NCBI RefSeq assembly: GCF_029360585.1
Contig: NZ_JAQZSJ010000005.1
Span: 62,001-126,000 of the forward strand
Origin: Cohnella caldifontis
GTDB taxonomy: Bacteria; Bacillota; Bacilli; Paenibacillales; Paenibacillaceae
Direction of reading: 5' to 3'
DNA length: 64,000 nt
This document shows positions 17,585 through 26,656 of this stretch, one piece after another. The first letter of the stretch is position 1; each line of letters begins with the position of its first letter. The notes beneath the pieces were generated by a model. That model did not search any database and was not told the origin of the DNA. It saw nothing but the letters and a program-made list of their open reading frames with translations. Made by a program: the position numbers and the translations under genes.

Positions 17585-18505
17585 TCAGACCTTCTCTTGG
17601 GGGAGATGGTTCCTTCTGGCGAAATGGGCGGTCGTTTCCTCGATTAAATACCGAATCGAAGGCGTCAGCCACTCCGGGCTTCCGTAAATGAGCGACGTGG
17701 TCCGTTTCGTCTGCTCCAAATCCCGGACCCGGACGACGTACAGGTCGTTGTCCTCGAGCAATTGCGGCCGCAAATACGATTTCGGCAGCAGCGTACCCGC
17801 CCGGCACGCGGACAGCAGCCGAACGATCGCTTCGAACGAGTCGATTTCCATCTGGACTTCCGGCTTGACGCCATACTTGCGGAACAGCTCGTCCGTAAGC
17901 GTGCGGTACCAGGTTCCCGGCGCGAACAGGATCATGGAGAACCCGTTCAGATCGGACATCTGGAGCTGGGTGCCTTCCAATATAAAATGCGTTCTCGGAA
18001 GGACGAGCATCAGATGGTCGTCGAATAAGGGTACACTGGTAACGGAGGGTTCGTCTTCCACCGCGGAAGCGACGATGCCGAAGTCGACTTTGCGTTCCTT
18101 CACCAGCGTGGCGATCTCATGCGATTTGCCGGTGACGGCCTTGATCTCGAGATGGGGGTGCTTCTCCGTCATCGCGGTAATCCAGTCCGGCAGCGTCGTC
18201 TGCAGGGTGGTGAGGCTCGCCCCGATCGTGACGACTTGCGCCTCGTCCGATTTGAATGCGTTCAGCTTCTGGAGGTAAGCCCCGTGAATCCGCCGCAGTT
18301 CCAGCGCGAACTCGTAGGACAGCTGACCCGCGGGCGTGAGCTCCAGCCGTTTTCCGATCCGGCGGAACAACTGGGTGCCGAGTTCGGCTTCGAGCCGGGA
18401 AATCCTGCGCGAGAGGGCGGGCTGGGAAAGGTTCAGCCGCTCGGCGGCTTTGTTGAGGCTAGTATGCTCTACGACCGTGGCGAACAAACGCATATCTTCC
18501 AACAT
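17585..18505 (-). CDS. LysR family transcriptional regulator
   Basis: A 306-aa regulator with an N-terminal LysR winged helix (residues 1-60, LNKAAERLNLSQPALSRRISRLEAELG) and a periplasmic-binding-protein-like effector domain (about 90-295). It is divergent from sdhC with a 179-bp AT-rich gap, so it may control the sdh operon or itself. The effector is unknown. The ATG at 18505 has AAAGGAAG upstream. Confidence 0.92.
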   Translation of the reverse strand: MLEDMRLFATVVEHTSLNKAAERLNLSQPALSRRISRLEAELGTQLFRRIGKRLELTPAGQLSYEFALELRRIHGAYLQKLNAFKSDEAQVVTIGASLTTLQTTLPDWITAMTEKHPHLEIKAVTGKSHEIATLVKERKVDFGIVASAVEDEPSVTSVPLFDDHLMLVLPRTHFILEGTQLQMSDLNGFSMILFAPGTWYRTLTDELFRKYGVKPEVQMEIDSFEAIVRLLSACRAGTLLPKSYLRPQLLEDNDLYVVRVRDLEQTKRTTSLIYGSPEWLTPSIRYLIEETTAHFARRNHLPQEKV

Positions 18506-18684
18506 TTCGCCAATCTTCCTTTCCCGATATGCATTTTGATTATAACAATTTATAAAAAATCGGCAGTTCCATTATAAGCGAAAATAGGGTAACCTTAATA
18601 GCGGTGACAAAACGGTGACGGAATGGGAACCCGAACCTCCCTCCGTTCGACGATCGCCGACGCGAAAGGAGAACAAACGTAGAC

Positions 18685-19353
18685 ATGAGTGGAAATTCGT
18701 ACTTACCCCGCAAGCTGCATTCCCTGCTGGGGGTCATCCCGCTGGGGCTGTTCTTCATTGAGCACGCCTTGACGAACTATTCCGCGTTCGAGGGCGGACT
18801 CGAGGGCTTCAACCGGAGCGTCAATTTCCTGCATCAGCTTCCGCTTGTCTTTTTCCTCGAGCTTATCCTCATTTGGCTGCCGATCCTGTTCCACGGCGTG
18901 TACGGCCTCTATATCGCGTACCAGTCGAACCTCAATACCGGCCGTTTTCAGTATGGCCGCAACTGGGCGTTCGCGCTTCAACGGATTTCGGGCGTGATTA
19001 CGTTCATTTTCGTGATTTGGCACGTCTGGGAAACCCGGATCCAAGTGGCGCTCGGCAACACCACGTACGAAGAACTCGGCGCGCACATGCACGAAATCTT
19101 TACGAATCCGGCATATATCGTGATCTACGTGATCGGGGTCATCGCGGCTTCGTTCCATTTCGCCAACGGGCTGTGGGCGTTCCTGGTCAGCTGGGGCATC
19201 ACGATCGGGCCGCGCGCGCAGCGCGTGTCCTCGAATATTTGCATGGGCATTTTCGTCATCGTGGCCGTGCTGTTCCTGCTGTCTCTCGTGGCGTTCAGCG
19301 GCGACGAGTTCGCTTCGGCCGCGGCGGCCGCCGGCTCGGCATCGATCGGTTAA
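18685..19353 (+). CDS. sdhC: succinate dehydrogenase cytochrome b558 subunit
   Basis: Membrane anchor and haem-binding subunit of complex II, 222 aa, five hydrophobic helices. Conserved histidines likely to ligate haem appear in RKLHSLLG, IEHALTNY, LFHGVYG, IWHVWETR and SFHFANGLW, the pattern of Bacillus-type di-haem SdhC. It passes electrons from the SdhAB unit to menaquinone. AAAGGAG precedes the ATG. First gene of sdhCAB, 15 bp before sdhA. The C-terminal tail is an Ala/Ser-rich extension. Confidence 0.95.
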   Translation: MSGNSYLPRKLHSLLGVIPLGLFFIEHALTNYSAFEGGLEGFNRSVNFLHQLPLVFFLELILIWLPILFHGVYGLYIAYQSNLNTGRFQYGRNWAFALQRISGVITFIFVIWHVWETRIQVALGNTTYEELGAHMHEIFTNPAYIVIYVIGVIAASFHFANGLWAFLVSWGITIGPRAQRVSSNICMGIFVIVAVLFLLSLVAFSGDEFASAAAAAGSASIG

Positions 19354-19368
19354 GGAGGGCTTTCAACC

Positions 19369-21126
19369 ATGGCAAAAGATAAAATCATCATCGTAGGCGG
19401 CGGTCTCGCCGGCCTCATGGCGACCGTCAAAGCGGCCGAGGCGGGCATGCGGGTCGATCTGTTCTCGCTCGTTCCGGTCAAACGCTCGCACTCGGTTTGC
19501 GCGCAAGGCGGCATCAACGGCGCCGTCAATACGAAAGGCGAAGGCGACTCCCCTTGGGAGCACTTCGACGATACGGTTTACGGGGGCGACTTCCTGGCGA
19601 ACCAGCCGCCCGTCAAGGCGATGTGCGAGGCGGCGCCCGGCATCATCCACCTCATGGACCGCATGGGCGTCATGTTCAACCGGACGCCGGAAGGCTTGCT
19701 GGACTTCCGCCGGTTCGGCGGCACGAAGCACCACCGTACCGCGTTCGCGGGCGCGACGACCGGACAGCAGCTGCTTTACGCCCTGGACGAGCAAGTGCGC
19801 CGCTGGGAAGTGGCGGGCTTGGTCCAGAAGTTCGAACATTGGGAATTCACCTCGGTCGTGATCGACGACGACAACGTCTGCCGCGGCATCGCGGCGCAGA
19901 ACCTGCGTTCCATGGAGATCCAGACGTTCAAGGCGGACGCGGTCATTCTGGCGACCGGCGGGCCGGGGATCATATTCGGCAAAACGACGAACTCGGTCAT
20001 CAACACGGGCACGGCGGCCAGCGCCGTGTACCAGCAGGGCGTTTACTACGCCAACGGCGAAATGATCCAGATCCACCCGACCGCGATTCCGGGCGACGAC
20101 AAGCTGCGTCTCATGAGCGAATCGGCGCGCGGCGAAGGCGGGCGGATTTGGACGTATAAGGACGGCAAACCGTGGTACTTCCTCGAGGAGAAATATCCGG
20201 CCTACGGCAACCTGGTGCCCCGGGACATCGCGACGCGGGAAATTTTCCACGTCTGCGTCGATCAGAAGCTCGGCATCAACGGCGAGAACATGGTCTATCT
20301 GGATCTCTCGCACAAAGACCCGAAAGAGCTGGACGTCAAGCTGGGCGGCATCATCGAAATCTACGAGAAGTTCATGGGCGACGACCCGCGCAAAATCCCG
20401 ATGAAGATTTTCCCTGCGGTCCACTATTCCATGGGCGGCATGTGGGTCGACTACAACCAGATGACCAACATTCCCGGCCTGTTCGCCTGCGGGGAGTGCG
20501 AATACCAGTACCACGGCGCGAACCGGCTCGGCGCGAACTCGCTGCTGTCCGCCATCTACGGCGGCATGATCACGGGACCGAAAGCGATCGAATATATCAA
20601 AGGGCTGAAGAAGTCGGCCGAAGACGTCTCCGAGAGCGTGTTCGAGCGCGAAGCCAAACGCCAGACGGACAAATACGAATCCATTCTCAAAATGGACGGC
20701 AACGAGAATGCCTACTCGCTTCATAAAGAGCTCGGCGAATGGATGACGAACAACATGACCGTCGTGCGCTTCAACGACAAGCTGCAGCAAACGATCGACA
20801 AGATCAAAGAACTCAAGCAGCGCTATCAGAAAATCAACATCAACGACACGGCCCGTTGGAACAACGCCGGCGTCGCGTTCACCCGCCAGCTGTGGAACAT
20901 GCTGGAGCTGGCCGAAGCGATGACTTTGGGCGCCCTGCTGCGGAACGAAAGCCGCGGCGCGCACTACAAGCCGGATTTCCCGGACCGGGACGACGAGAAT
21001 TTCCTGAAAACGACGAAAGCGAAGTGGACGGCGGACGGCCCGCAAATCTCCTATGAGGAAGTGGACGTCTCGCTGATCCCTCCGCGGATTCGCGACTACT
21101 CCCACGACAAGAAGAAGGAGGGTTAA
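19369..21126 (+). CDS. sdhA: succinate dehydrogenase flavoprotein subunit
   Basis: Catalytic subunit oxidising succinate to fumarate in the TCA cycle, 585 aa. Visible features: FAD-binding GGGLAGLMATVKAAEAG near the N-terminus, the covalent-flavin region with SVCAQGGINGAVN, the KHHRTAFAGATTGQQ active-site region, HPTAIPGDDKLRLMSESARG, and HYSMGGMWVD with GANRLGANSLLSAI. The C-terminus has the usual helical domain. Ribosome site AAGGAGGG. It sits between sdhC and sdhB as in Bacillus. Confidence 0.97.
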   Translation: MAKDKIIIVGGGLAGLMATVKAAEAGMRVDLFSLVPVKRSHSVCAQGGINGAVNTKGEGDSPWEHFDDTVYGGDFLANQPPVKAMCEAAPGIIHLMDRMGVMFNRTPEGLLDFRRFGGTKHHRTAFAGATTGQQLLYALDEQVRRWEVAGLVQKFEHWEFTSVVIDDDNVCRGIAAQNLRSMEIQTFKADAVILATGGPGIIFGKTTNSVINTGTAASAVYQQGVYYANGEMIQIHPTAIPGDDKLRLMSESARGEGGRIWTYKDGKPWYFLEEKYPAYGNLVPRDIATREIFHVCVDQKLGINGENMVYLDLSHKDPKELDVKLGGIIEIYEKFMGDDPRKIPMKIFPAVHYSMGGMWVDYNQMTNIPGLFACGECEYQYHGANRLGANSLLSAIYGGMITGPKAIEYIKGLKKSAEDVSESVFEREAKRQTDKYESILKMDGNENAYSLHKELGEWMTNNMTVVRFNDKLQQTIDKIKELKQRYQKININDTARWNNAGVAFTRQLWNMLELAEAMTLGALLRNESRGAHYKPDFPDRDDENFLKTTKAKWTADGPQISYEEVDVSLIPPRIRDYSHDKKKEG

Positions 21127-21129
21127 ACG

Positions 21130-21894
21130 ATGGCGGATACGGCAACCAAACCACGCACGGTCAAATTCATCATCACGCGCCGGGATCGTCCGGAAGCCGC
21201 TCCTTACACGGAGGAGTTCGAGATTCCCTATCGTCCGAACATGAACGTCATCAGCGCGCTGATGGAAATCCAGCGCAATCCGGTGAAGGCAGACGGGACC
21301 AAAACGACTCCGGTCGTCTGGGAATCGAACTGCCTGGAGGAAGTGTGCGGCGCCTGCTCGATGGTGATCAACGGCAAGCCCCGCCAGGCATGCTCGGCGC
21401 TCGTCGACAAGCTGGAACAGCCGATCCGGCTGGAGCCGATGTCGACGTTCCCGGTCGTGCGCGACCTCGTCATCAACCGCGAGCGGATGTTCCAGGCATT
21501 GAAGAAAGTCAAAGCCTGGATCCCGATCGACGGCACGTACGACCTCGGACCGGGCCCGCGGATGGCGGAGTCCAAACGGCAATGGGCTTACGAGCTGTCC
21601 AAGTGCATGACGTGCGGCGTCTGCCTGGAAGCTTGCCCGAACGTGAACGACCGCAACTCGTTCATCGGGCCGGCCCCGATCTCGCAGGTGCGTCTGTTCA
21701 ACGCCCATCCGACGGGCGAAATGAACGCGCACGAGCGTCTTGAGGCCCTGATGGACGACGGCGGCATCGAAGGCTGCGGCAACTCGCAGAACTGCGTGCG
21801 GTCCTGCCCGAAGGGCATTCCGCTGACGACCTCGATCGCGGCGATCAACCGAGACACGACCAAGCATATGTTCAAGAAGTGGCTGACCTCTTGA
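21130..21894 (+). CDS. sdhB: succinate dehydrogenase iron-sulfur subunit
   Basis: Electron-transfer subunit of complex II, 254 aa. The N-terminal ferredoxin domain has the 2Fe-2S cysteines in NCLEEVCGACSMVINGK and the downstream QACSAL. The C-terminal domain has CMTCGVCLEACP for 4Fe-4S and CGNSQNCVRSCPKG for the other cluster. It starts 3 bp after the sdhA stop, with GAAGGAGGG inside the end of sdhA. A strong terminator follows. Confidence 0.96.
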   Translation: MADTATKPRTVKFIITRRDRPEAAPYTEEFEIPYRPNMNVISALMEIQRNPVKADGTKTTPVVWESNCLEEVCGACSMVINGKPRQACSALVDKLEQPIRLEPMSTFPVVRDLVINRERMFQALKKVKAWIPIDGTYDLGPGPRMAESKRQWAYELSKCMTCGVCLEACPNVNDRNSFIGPAPISQVRLFNAHPTGEMNAHERLEALMDDGGIEGCGNSQNCVRSCPKGIPLTTSIAAINRDTTKHMFKKWLTS

Positions 21895-21903
21895 TTCGCG
21901 GCA

Positions 21904-21944
21904 ACGCCCCTGTCCCGGATTCGAACCGGGCAGGGGCGTTTTTT
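21904..21944 (+). terminator. intrinsic terminator of sdhCAB
   Basis: Stem ACGCCCCTG / CAGGGGCGT extended inside by CCCGG / CCGGG, followed by six Ts. Confidence 0.88.
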
Positions 21945-21959
21945 CGTTGGACGGTGAAG

Positions 21960-22055
21960 GGGGAGCGGCTCGTGCTTGAGGGATGCAGCTCGTGCGTGGG
22001 GGAACGGCTCATGCGCAGGAGAAGCGGCTCGTGCGCAGGGGATGCGGCTCACGGG
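21960..22055. repeat. degenerate ~20-bp tandem repeat, about five units
   Basis: GCTC of the core GCGGCTCGTGCGCAGGGGA recurs at 21968, 21988, 22007, 22027 and 22047, a period of 19-20 bp with several substitutions per unit. It fills most of the 330-bp gap between sdhB and the next gene. No coding sequence or promoter is convincing here. Confidence 0.65.
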
Positions 22056-22118
22056 GCCGGCATGAAGGGTCGACGGATCCGCCCCGGTCCGGCCGCAGAC
22101 GATCGCGATGCGGTTGCG

Positions 22119-22144
22119 GAGTTATTGCGTTTGAGCAATAACTC
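22119..22144. repeat. perfect 10-bp inverted repeat
   Basis: GAGTTATTGC and GCAATAACTC around a six-base loop. There is no T-run on either side, so a standard terminator is unlikely; it could be an operator or a processed RNA hairpin. It lies 80 bp past the stop of the minus-strand solute-binding protein gene. Confidence 0.5.
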
Positions 22145-22223
22145 CCGGTCGTCCGAGCTTGAAAAGCCGTGAAACCGCTGAAACGCAAAAGGCGTGAACG
22201 TTAATATGTTTGGCATTCCGCGA

Positions 22224-24083
22224 TTACGGCTTGGAGCCGTTTTGGACGAGATCGTTCAACTCATCCATCATCTCGCGGTATTCCTCGGACGCCGTCATTT
22301 TTTGTACTTGGCGGTTCCAATCGTCAATCGAAGCCGCGCCGAGAATGACCTTGATTTTGAACCGTTCCAATTGCGCGTTCAGATCGGCGTATTTTCCCGT
22401 GCTCCACAACTTGGCGATCCCGGGTACGTCCGCGTCCGCGTAAGAGACGTTCCTCCATTCCTTCACCGCCGCAGCATAGGCGTCCCGTTCGGCCGAAGAC
22501 AGGTTCGGCAGGCTGCCGGCGTCCTTCAACAGGTCGGAGGTGCCGAACAGGCTGCGCAGGACGGGCCGATCCGCCTCGGTCACCCCGTTCGGTTCCGCCT
22601 CGCCGCCGTCCGCGAACTGTTTCACACCCTGTTCGAGCCACGACAAAATGCGCTCCGGCGGGATTTTCGCCATTTTCGTCACGATATAGACGCCCGCATT
22701 CTGATTGCTCCAGGGCGCGATCGGCGACGCGAGCGCGTCGGCTTTAACGCCGGAAAGCGGCGTCCAATCCGTGGCGCCTTCGGATAACGAAGCCGCTTCG
22801 TCCAGCCGGAGGGAAGCCATGCCGGCCCGGCCTTCGCGAACCCGATCCATGGCTTGCTCCTGCGTGATGATCGGAAACTCTTTATCGATCACGCCATCCG
22901 CGTACGCACGCGCCAGCCACTCCAGCGCAGACGTTTCCTCGCCGGTCACCGCATGGTCGACGACCCGCCCGTCTGCCGCCGAGAACCGCCCCGGGCTGCC
23001 AGTGTAGGCCTGTTCCACCCAGGCGAACGAACCCAGGCCGTCAGCGGGCACGAACCCGGTCATGCCGTATGTATCCGATTTGCCGTTGCCGTCCGGATCC
23101 AGGTCGGTAAAAGCTTTCAGCACTTGGTAAACTTCATCCATCGTTTTCGGCTGAGCCAAGCCCAGCTTGTTCATCCAGTCCTGCCGGACGGCGGGGAACG
23201 GCGCGTCATGCGGATCCTGGGGCAGCGGAATCCCGTAGATCCGCCCTCCGGCCGTAAGGCCGCGCGCGGGATCGAAAGCCAGCTGTTTCAGGCGGGGGAA
23301 TCCGTCGAGCAGGTCCGTTACATCCACGGAGATCGAGGCAATCAGGTCATCCTGATACTGCCGGTCGCCGGGGAGCAGCATCAGCGCGTCCATGTCGCCG
23401 GCGGCGATGGCGATATGGACTCGGTCCGTATATTGCGCGGGCGCGAACATCCGAACGCTTGCGTCCGCGCCCAGACGTGATTTCAACTCGGCGGACAAGG
23501 CGGGCGAGACGGACGCGGAACCGCCGCCTGAAGCTTTGGCCGTGACGGTAAAGCGGGGCAGCGCGTTCGGGTCTTTCACGTAGGCCATGCGGTTCGCCGG
23601 GTCCCAATTCACGGTCATGCCGCATGCTTCCACCGTTGTCCGAAGCGGAATCCAGAGCGCATCGTCCTTTACGAACGGCGGGGCGGGCAAGTCCCTGACG
23701 GTTGCGCCTCCGATTTCGGCTTCGGCCGAGTCCGCCCGATAGACGAACGATGCCTTGCCGGCTTGCGTCGCCGCCAGCGTACGCGATTCGGCATCCCACT
23801 CGGTCACGTACCCGAGACCTTGGAGCAAGGCGATGCCGGGCACCATCATCCTTTCATGGACGATGGCAGGCTCCGCTAGCAGCGCGATGCTGTAGTCCTC
23901 GAAATAGACGGATACGCCGGCCCGGGAAGCCGGTCCGGATGCGGGGGAAGCGGCCGGCGCGGCGGCATCCCAGGGACTGCCGGGCGGCATGGCCCCATAG
24001 GCGGGCAAGGCGCAGATCAGCTCGAAGGCCAATAAGGCAACGGCTCCCGATATTGCAGGACGGAGAAACGGATTTCGATTCAA
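22224..24083 (-). CDS. extracellular solute-binding protein fused to a copper-amine-oxidase N-terminal-like domain
   Basis: A 619-aa exported protein. A signal peptide (to about residue 30, LPAYGAM) is followed by a stalk domain of the copper amine oxidase N-terminal type (about 55-170: VHERMMVPGIALLQGLGYVT, ALWIPLRTTVEACGMTVNWD), then a LipO/YtcQ-type ABC solute-binding fold (about 180-615: WMNKLGLAQPKTMDEVYQVL, LDPDGNGKSDTYGM, a calcium-loop-like stretch). It lacks a lipobox cysteine and has no permease or ATPase neighbours. The TTG start has AAGGAGG seven bases upstream. Ligand unknown, possibly an oligosaccharide, as for LipO-like proteins. Confidence 0.85.
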   Translation of the reverse strand: MNRNPFLRPAISGAVALLAFELICALPAYGAMPPGSPWDAAAPAASPASGPASRAGVSVYFEDYSIALLAEPAIVHERMMVPGIALLQGLGYVTEWDAESRTLAATQAGKASFVYRADSAEAEIGGATVRDLPAPPFVKDDALWIPLRTTVEACGMTVNWDPANRMAYVKDPNALPRFTVTAKASGGGSASVSPALSAELKSRLGADASVRMFAPAQYTDRVHIAIAAGDMDALMLLPGDRQYQDDLIASISVDVTDLLDGFPRLKQLAFDPARGLTAGGRIYGIPLPQDPHDAPFPAVRQDWMNKLGLAQPKTMDEVYQVLKAFTDLDPDGNGKSDTYGMTGFVPADGLGSFAWVEQAYTGSPGRFSAADGRVVDHAVTGEETSALEWLARAYADGVIDKEFPIITQEQAMDRVREGRAGMASLRLDEAASLSEGATDWTPLSGVKADALASPIAPWSNQNAGVYIVTKMAKIPPERILSWLEQGVKQFADGGEAEPNGVTEADRPVLRSLFGTSDLLKDAGSLPNLSSAERDAYAAAVKEWRNVSYADADVPGIAKLWSTGKYADLNAQLERFKIKVILGAASIDDWNRQVQKMTASEEYREMMDELNDLVQNGSKP

Positions 24084-24251
24084 GGTTCAACCTCCTTGTC
24101 GGTTCTCGGATCTGCTTGTTTAGACGATCCAAAAAAGGAATAGTTACGGGAGCATGGGAAGATGGCGGAGAGGCCGCTCATCCGGTACAATGGTCAGGAA
24201 GCATGATCCTGCCTCATTTTCATTTTCATCCAAGAAAGGTGACATCCGCGC

Positions 24252-25484
24252 ATGAACAAGTCCGGCAACCTCGCAGCCGCGCAACCCGCCCGTACGACCG
24301 GCACCGCCCTGATCGTCATATTGGGCGCTTTGACCGCCTTCGGGCCATTATCCATCGACATGTACCTGCCGGCATTCCCGAGAATCGAAGAAGAACTGCA
24401 TACGTCCGGTTCGATGGTCCAGCTCAGCCTGACCGCCTGCCTGGTCGGCCTGGCGCTCGGCCAAATATTGGCGGGTCCGGTCAGCGATCAGAAAGGCCGC
24501 AGAGGCCCGCTGCTCATCGGCTTGGCCGTATATGTGATTTCCTCCTTGCTGTGCGCATGGCTGCCGTCGATCGAGGCGCTGGTGGCGTTCCGGTTCCTGC
24601 AAGGGCTGTCGGGAGCGGCGGGGATCGTGATCGCGCGCGCCGTCTCGCGCGACCTGTTCGCCGGGTCGGCGCTGACCCGGTTTTCCGCGGCGCTGATGCT
24701 GGTGAACGGTACGGCGCCGATCCTGGCGCCCATCGTCGGCGGGCAGCTGCTCAAGCTCATGTCCTGGCGGGGCGTGTTTCTCGTATTGGCGGCGATCGGA
24801 GCCGTCATGCTCGTGTCCGTATGGCTAGGGCTGAAGGAGACGTTGCCTGCAGATCGGCGAAACGGGGGCGGCTTGCGGAAAACCGCGGCGGACTTCGGGA
24901 CGTTGCTGCGGGACGGACGGTTCATCGGACTCGCGCTGGCGCAGGGCTTCGTCATGGCGTCCATGTTCGCGTACATTTCCGGATCTCCGTTCGTCCTGCA
25001 AAATTTGTACGGCGCTTCTCCCCAGACCTACAGCTTGTTTTTCGCGGTCAACGCCGTCGGCATCGTGGCGGCCGGACAGTTCGCGGGACGCACGGCCGAG
25101 CGGTTCGGAGAACTCCGGCTGTTCGTCGTCGGCGTGACGCTCGCGGCAACGGGCGGCACCGTGCTGCTGATCTCCGTCTTGGCGAACGCCGGACTGGCAC
25201 TGTTGCTGCCTTGCATTTTCGTCACGGTGGCCAGCGTCGGGCTGGTTACGACGACCGGGTTTTCCCTGGCCATGACGAATTACGGACGATCGGCCGGCAG
25301 CGCCGCGGCCCTGATCGGCGTGCTTTCCTTCGTATTCGGCGGAGTCGTCGCTCCTTTGGTCGGAATCGCCGGCACGCTGACCGCGGTTCCGATGGGCATC
25401 GTGATGGCGGCGGCGACTTGGTGTTCGGCGCTCTGCTGCCTGCTCGTCGTCCGGAAGGCCAAGAAGAACGGAAGCCGCGCGTAA
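24252..25484 (+). CDS. Bcr/CflA family multidrug efflux MFS transporter
   Basis: A 410-aa, 12-helix proton-coupled drug exporter of the DHA1 class. Diagnostic motifs: LSIDMYLPAFPRI in helix 1 (Bcr/CflA type), GPVSDQKGRRGPLLIGL (MFS motif A), FLQGLSGAAGIVIARAVSRDLF (motif B region) and GAATAPIL-like LVNGTAPILAPIVGG (motif C region). Bcr/CflA members export bicyclomycin, chloramphenicol or sulfonamides; substrates here are unknown. Ribosome site AAAGGTGA. The gene stands alone between a minus-strand gene and a repeat-rich gap. Confidence 0.92.
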   Translation: MNKSGNLAAAQPARTTGTALIVILGALTAFGPLSIDMYLPAFPRIEEELHTSGSMVQLSLTACLVGLALGQILAGPVSDQKGRRGPLLIGLAVYVISSLLCAWLPSIEALVAFRFLQGLSGAAGIVIARAVSRDLFAGSALTRFSAALMLVNGTAPILAPIVGGQLLKLMSWRGVFLVLAAIGAVMLVSVWLGLKETLPADRRNGGGLRKTAADFGTLLRDGRFIGLALAQGFVMASMFAYISGSPFVLQNLYGASPQTYSLFFAVNAVGIVAAGQFAGRTAERFGELRLFVVGVTLAATGGTVLLISVLANAGLALLLPCIFVTVASVGLVTTTGFSLAMTNYGRSAGSAAALIGVLSFVFGGVVAPLVGIAGTLTAVPMGIVMAAATWCSALCCLLVVRKAKKNGSRA

Positions 25485-25496
25485 TGCGCGGTTTTT
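25475..25496 (+). terminator. intrinsic terminator overlapping the MFS stop codon
   Basis: CCGCGC / GCGCGG around GTAAT, with the TAA stop codon in the loop, followed by five Ts. Confidence 0.8.
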
Positions 25497-25809
25497 CTTG
25501 ATATATCGGAATTTATAACTTATCGGGGTGAAGCTCAGGTCTCATCCTTTTCGTTTTTGAAGGCAGGATCCGAGCGAATGTCCTGAAAGAAGTTGCCAAT
25601 TTCCGTATCCAAAGAATGGTTTTAGGCTGACCGGTGTGCGAAGGGTGCCACGACCTGCGGCTTGTACTGTATCGCTGCAAAGGGAAGTTTTGCACGACCC
25701 GTTCCTGTGGTGAGACGGAAGAGCGGAGCAGACTGCGGATGTGTTCCAGGTCAATCATCGTCATGTGATCATGACGATCAAGAGAGATTCGGAACTTATC
25801 TATTTTACC
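25497..25809. other. gene-poor, AT-richer intergenic stretch
   Basis: No gene is supported. An 83-codon minus frame and a 65-codon plus frame overlap here, but neither has a ribosome site or a recognisable domain. They may be remnants of a decayed gene (MTMIDLEHIRSLLRSS on the minus strand). One clean hairpin, ATCGTCATG / CATGACGAT with a TGAT loop, lies at 25757-25778 without a T-run. Confidence 0.4.
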
Positions 25810-26061
25810 GGCAGGTGAACCCCGTGTTTAGAGAGGAATTAAGAAAGTTTCTTTCTTAACTGGCAGGTGAACCCCGTGTTTAGAGAGGAATTAAGAAATA
25901 TTCTTTCTTAACTGGCTGTTGAACCCCATGTATAGAGAGGAATTAAGAAACTTTCTTTCTTAACTGGCCGTTGAACCCCATGTTTAGAGAGGAATTAAGA
26001 AACTTTCTTTCTTAACTGGCCGTTGAACCCCATGTTTAGAGAGGAATTAAGAAACTTTCTT
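25810..26061. repeat. five tandem copies of a 52-bp repeat containing a palindrome
   Basis: Units begin at 25810, 25862, 25914, 25966 and 26018, exactly 52 bp apart, and the last is cut short. Each holds AGAGAGGAATTAAGAAA followed by TTCTTTCTTAA, giving the near-palindrome TTAAGAAAG / CTTTCTTAA. Units 4 and 5 are identical up to the truncation; units 1-3 differ at a few positions. Repeats are contiguous with no spacers, so this is not a CRISPR array. The tract is much more AT-rich than its surroundings and lies just upstream of the ECF sigma factor gene. Each full unit also holds a GTG/TTG-to-TAA frame of 15 codons. Confidence 0.9.
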
Positions 26062-26122
26062 TTACCCGCCAAAACCGTTTGGCCGTCTCGGCAGTCTAAT
26101 GTACGGAATGCGGAGGTGGAAC

Positions 26123-26656
26123 ATGTCGACGGAGGAACGGGTTAAAGCCGCTCAGGACGGGGATCCCGAAGCGTTTCGGCAGCTGGTCGCCGAGGCGAAA
26201 ACGAGATTGTTCGCGATCGCGCTGGCTTATTTGCATAATGAGGACGACGCGCTGGAAGCGATCCAGGAAGCCGTTTGCCGGGCGTACGCGAAGCTGGGGA
26301 AGCTCAAGGAGCCCCGGTATTTCCAAACCTGGCTGATCCGCATTCTGATCCGCTGCTGCATCGACGAACAAAAACGCAGGCGAAAGATGCTCCCCTTGTT
26401 CGCCATACCGGATACGCTGGCCGCGGACCTCGCTTTGGACGAGAAGCTGCGGATGCGGATGGAAATCGATCGGCTGCCGCCGAATTTGCGCCATATCATC
26501 ATTCTCAAATATTACGAGGACATGACGCTGCAAGAAATCGCCGGGCTGCTGAAGAAACCGGAGGGCACGGTGAAAACGTGGCTGAACAAAGCTTTGAAGC
26601 TGTTAAGAACGGCACTGCGGAAGGAGGGGGAGCAAACGTATGTCCAACCCGGCTGA
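26123..26656 (+). CDS. ECF-type RNA polymerase sigma factor
   Basis: A 177-aa sigma-70 group 4 factor. Region 2 (about residues 20-85: AIALAYLHNEDDALEAIQEAVCRAYAKL, then YFQTWLIRILIRCCID) and region 4 (about 115-165: LPPNLRHIIILKYYEDMTLQEIAGLLKKPEGTVKTWLNKALKLL, split here) are both clear. The frame opens at 26099, but the ATG at 26123 has GGAGG six bases upstream. The next gene overlaps its end by 17 bp and encodes a membrane protein of the DUF4179 type, the usual partner, so activity is probably held at the membrane. Confidence 0.92.
   Translation: MSTEERVKAAQDGDPEAFRQLVAEAKTRLFAIALAYLHNEDDALEAIQEAVCRAYAKLGKLKEPRYFQTWLIRILIRCCIDEQKRRRKMLPLFAIPDTLAADLALDEKLRMRMEIDRLPPNLRHIIILKYYEDMTLQEIAGLLKKPEGTVKTWLNKALKLLRTALRKEGEQTYVQPG

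Noticed and set aside
19363..21867. Minus-strand frame of 834 codons across sdhA-sdhB
   Set aside because: High-GC antisense shadow of clearly functional sdh genes.
25513..25764. Minus-strand 83-codon gene
   Set aside because: No ribosome site, domain or conserved pattern is visible; it may be a decayed remnant.
25810..26061. CRISPR array
   Set aside because: Units are contiguous 52-bp copies with no unique spacers and no cas genes.
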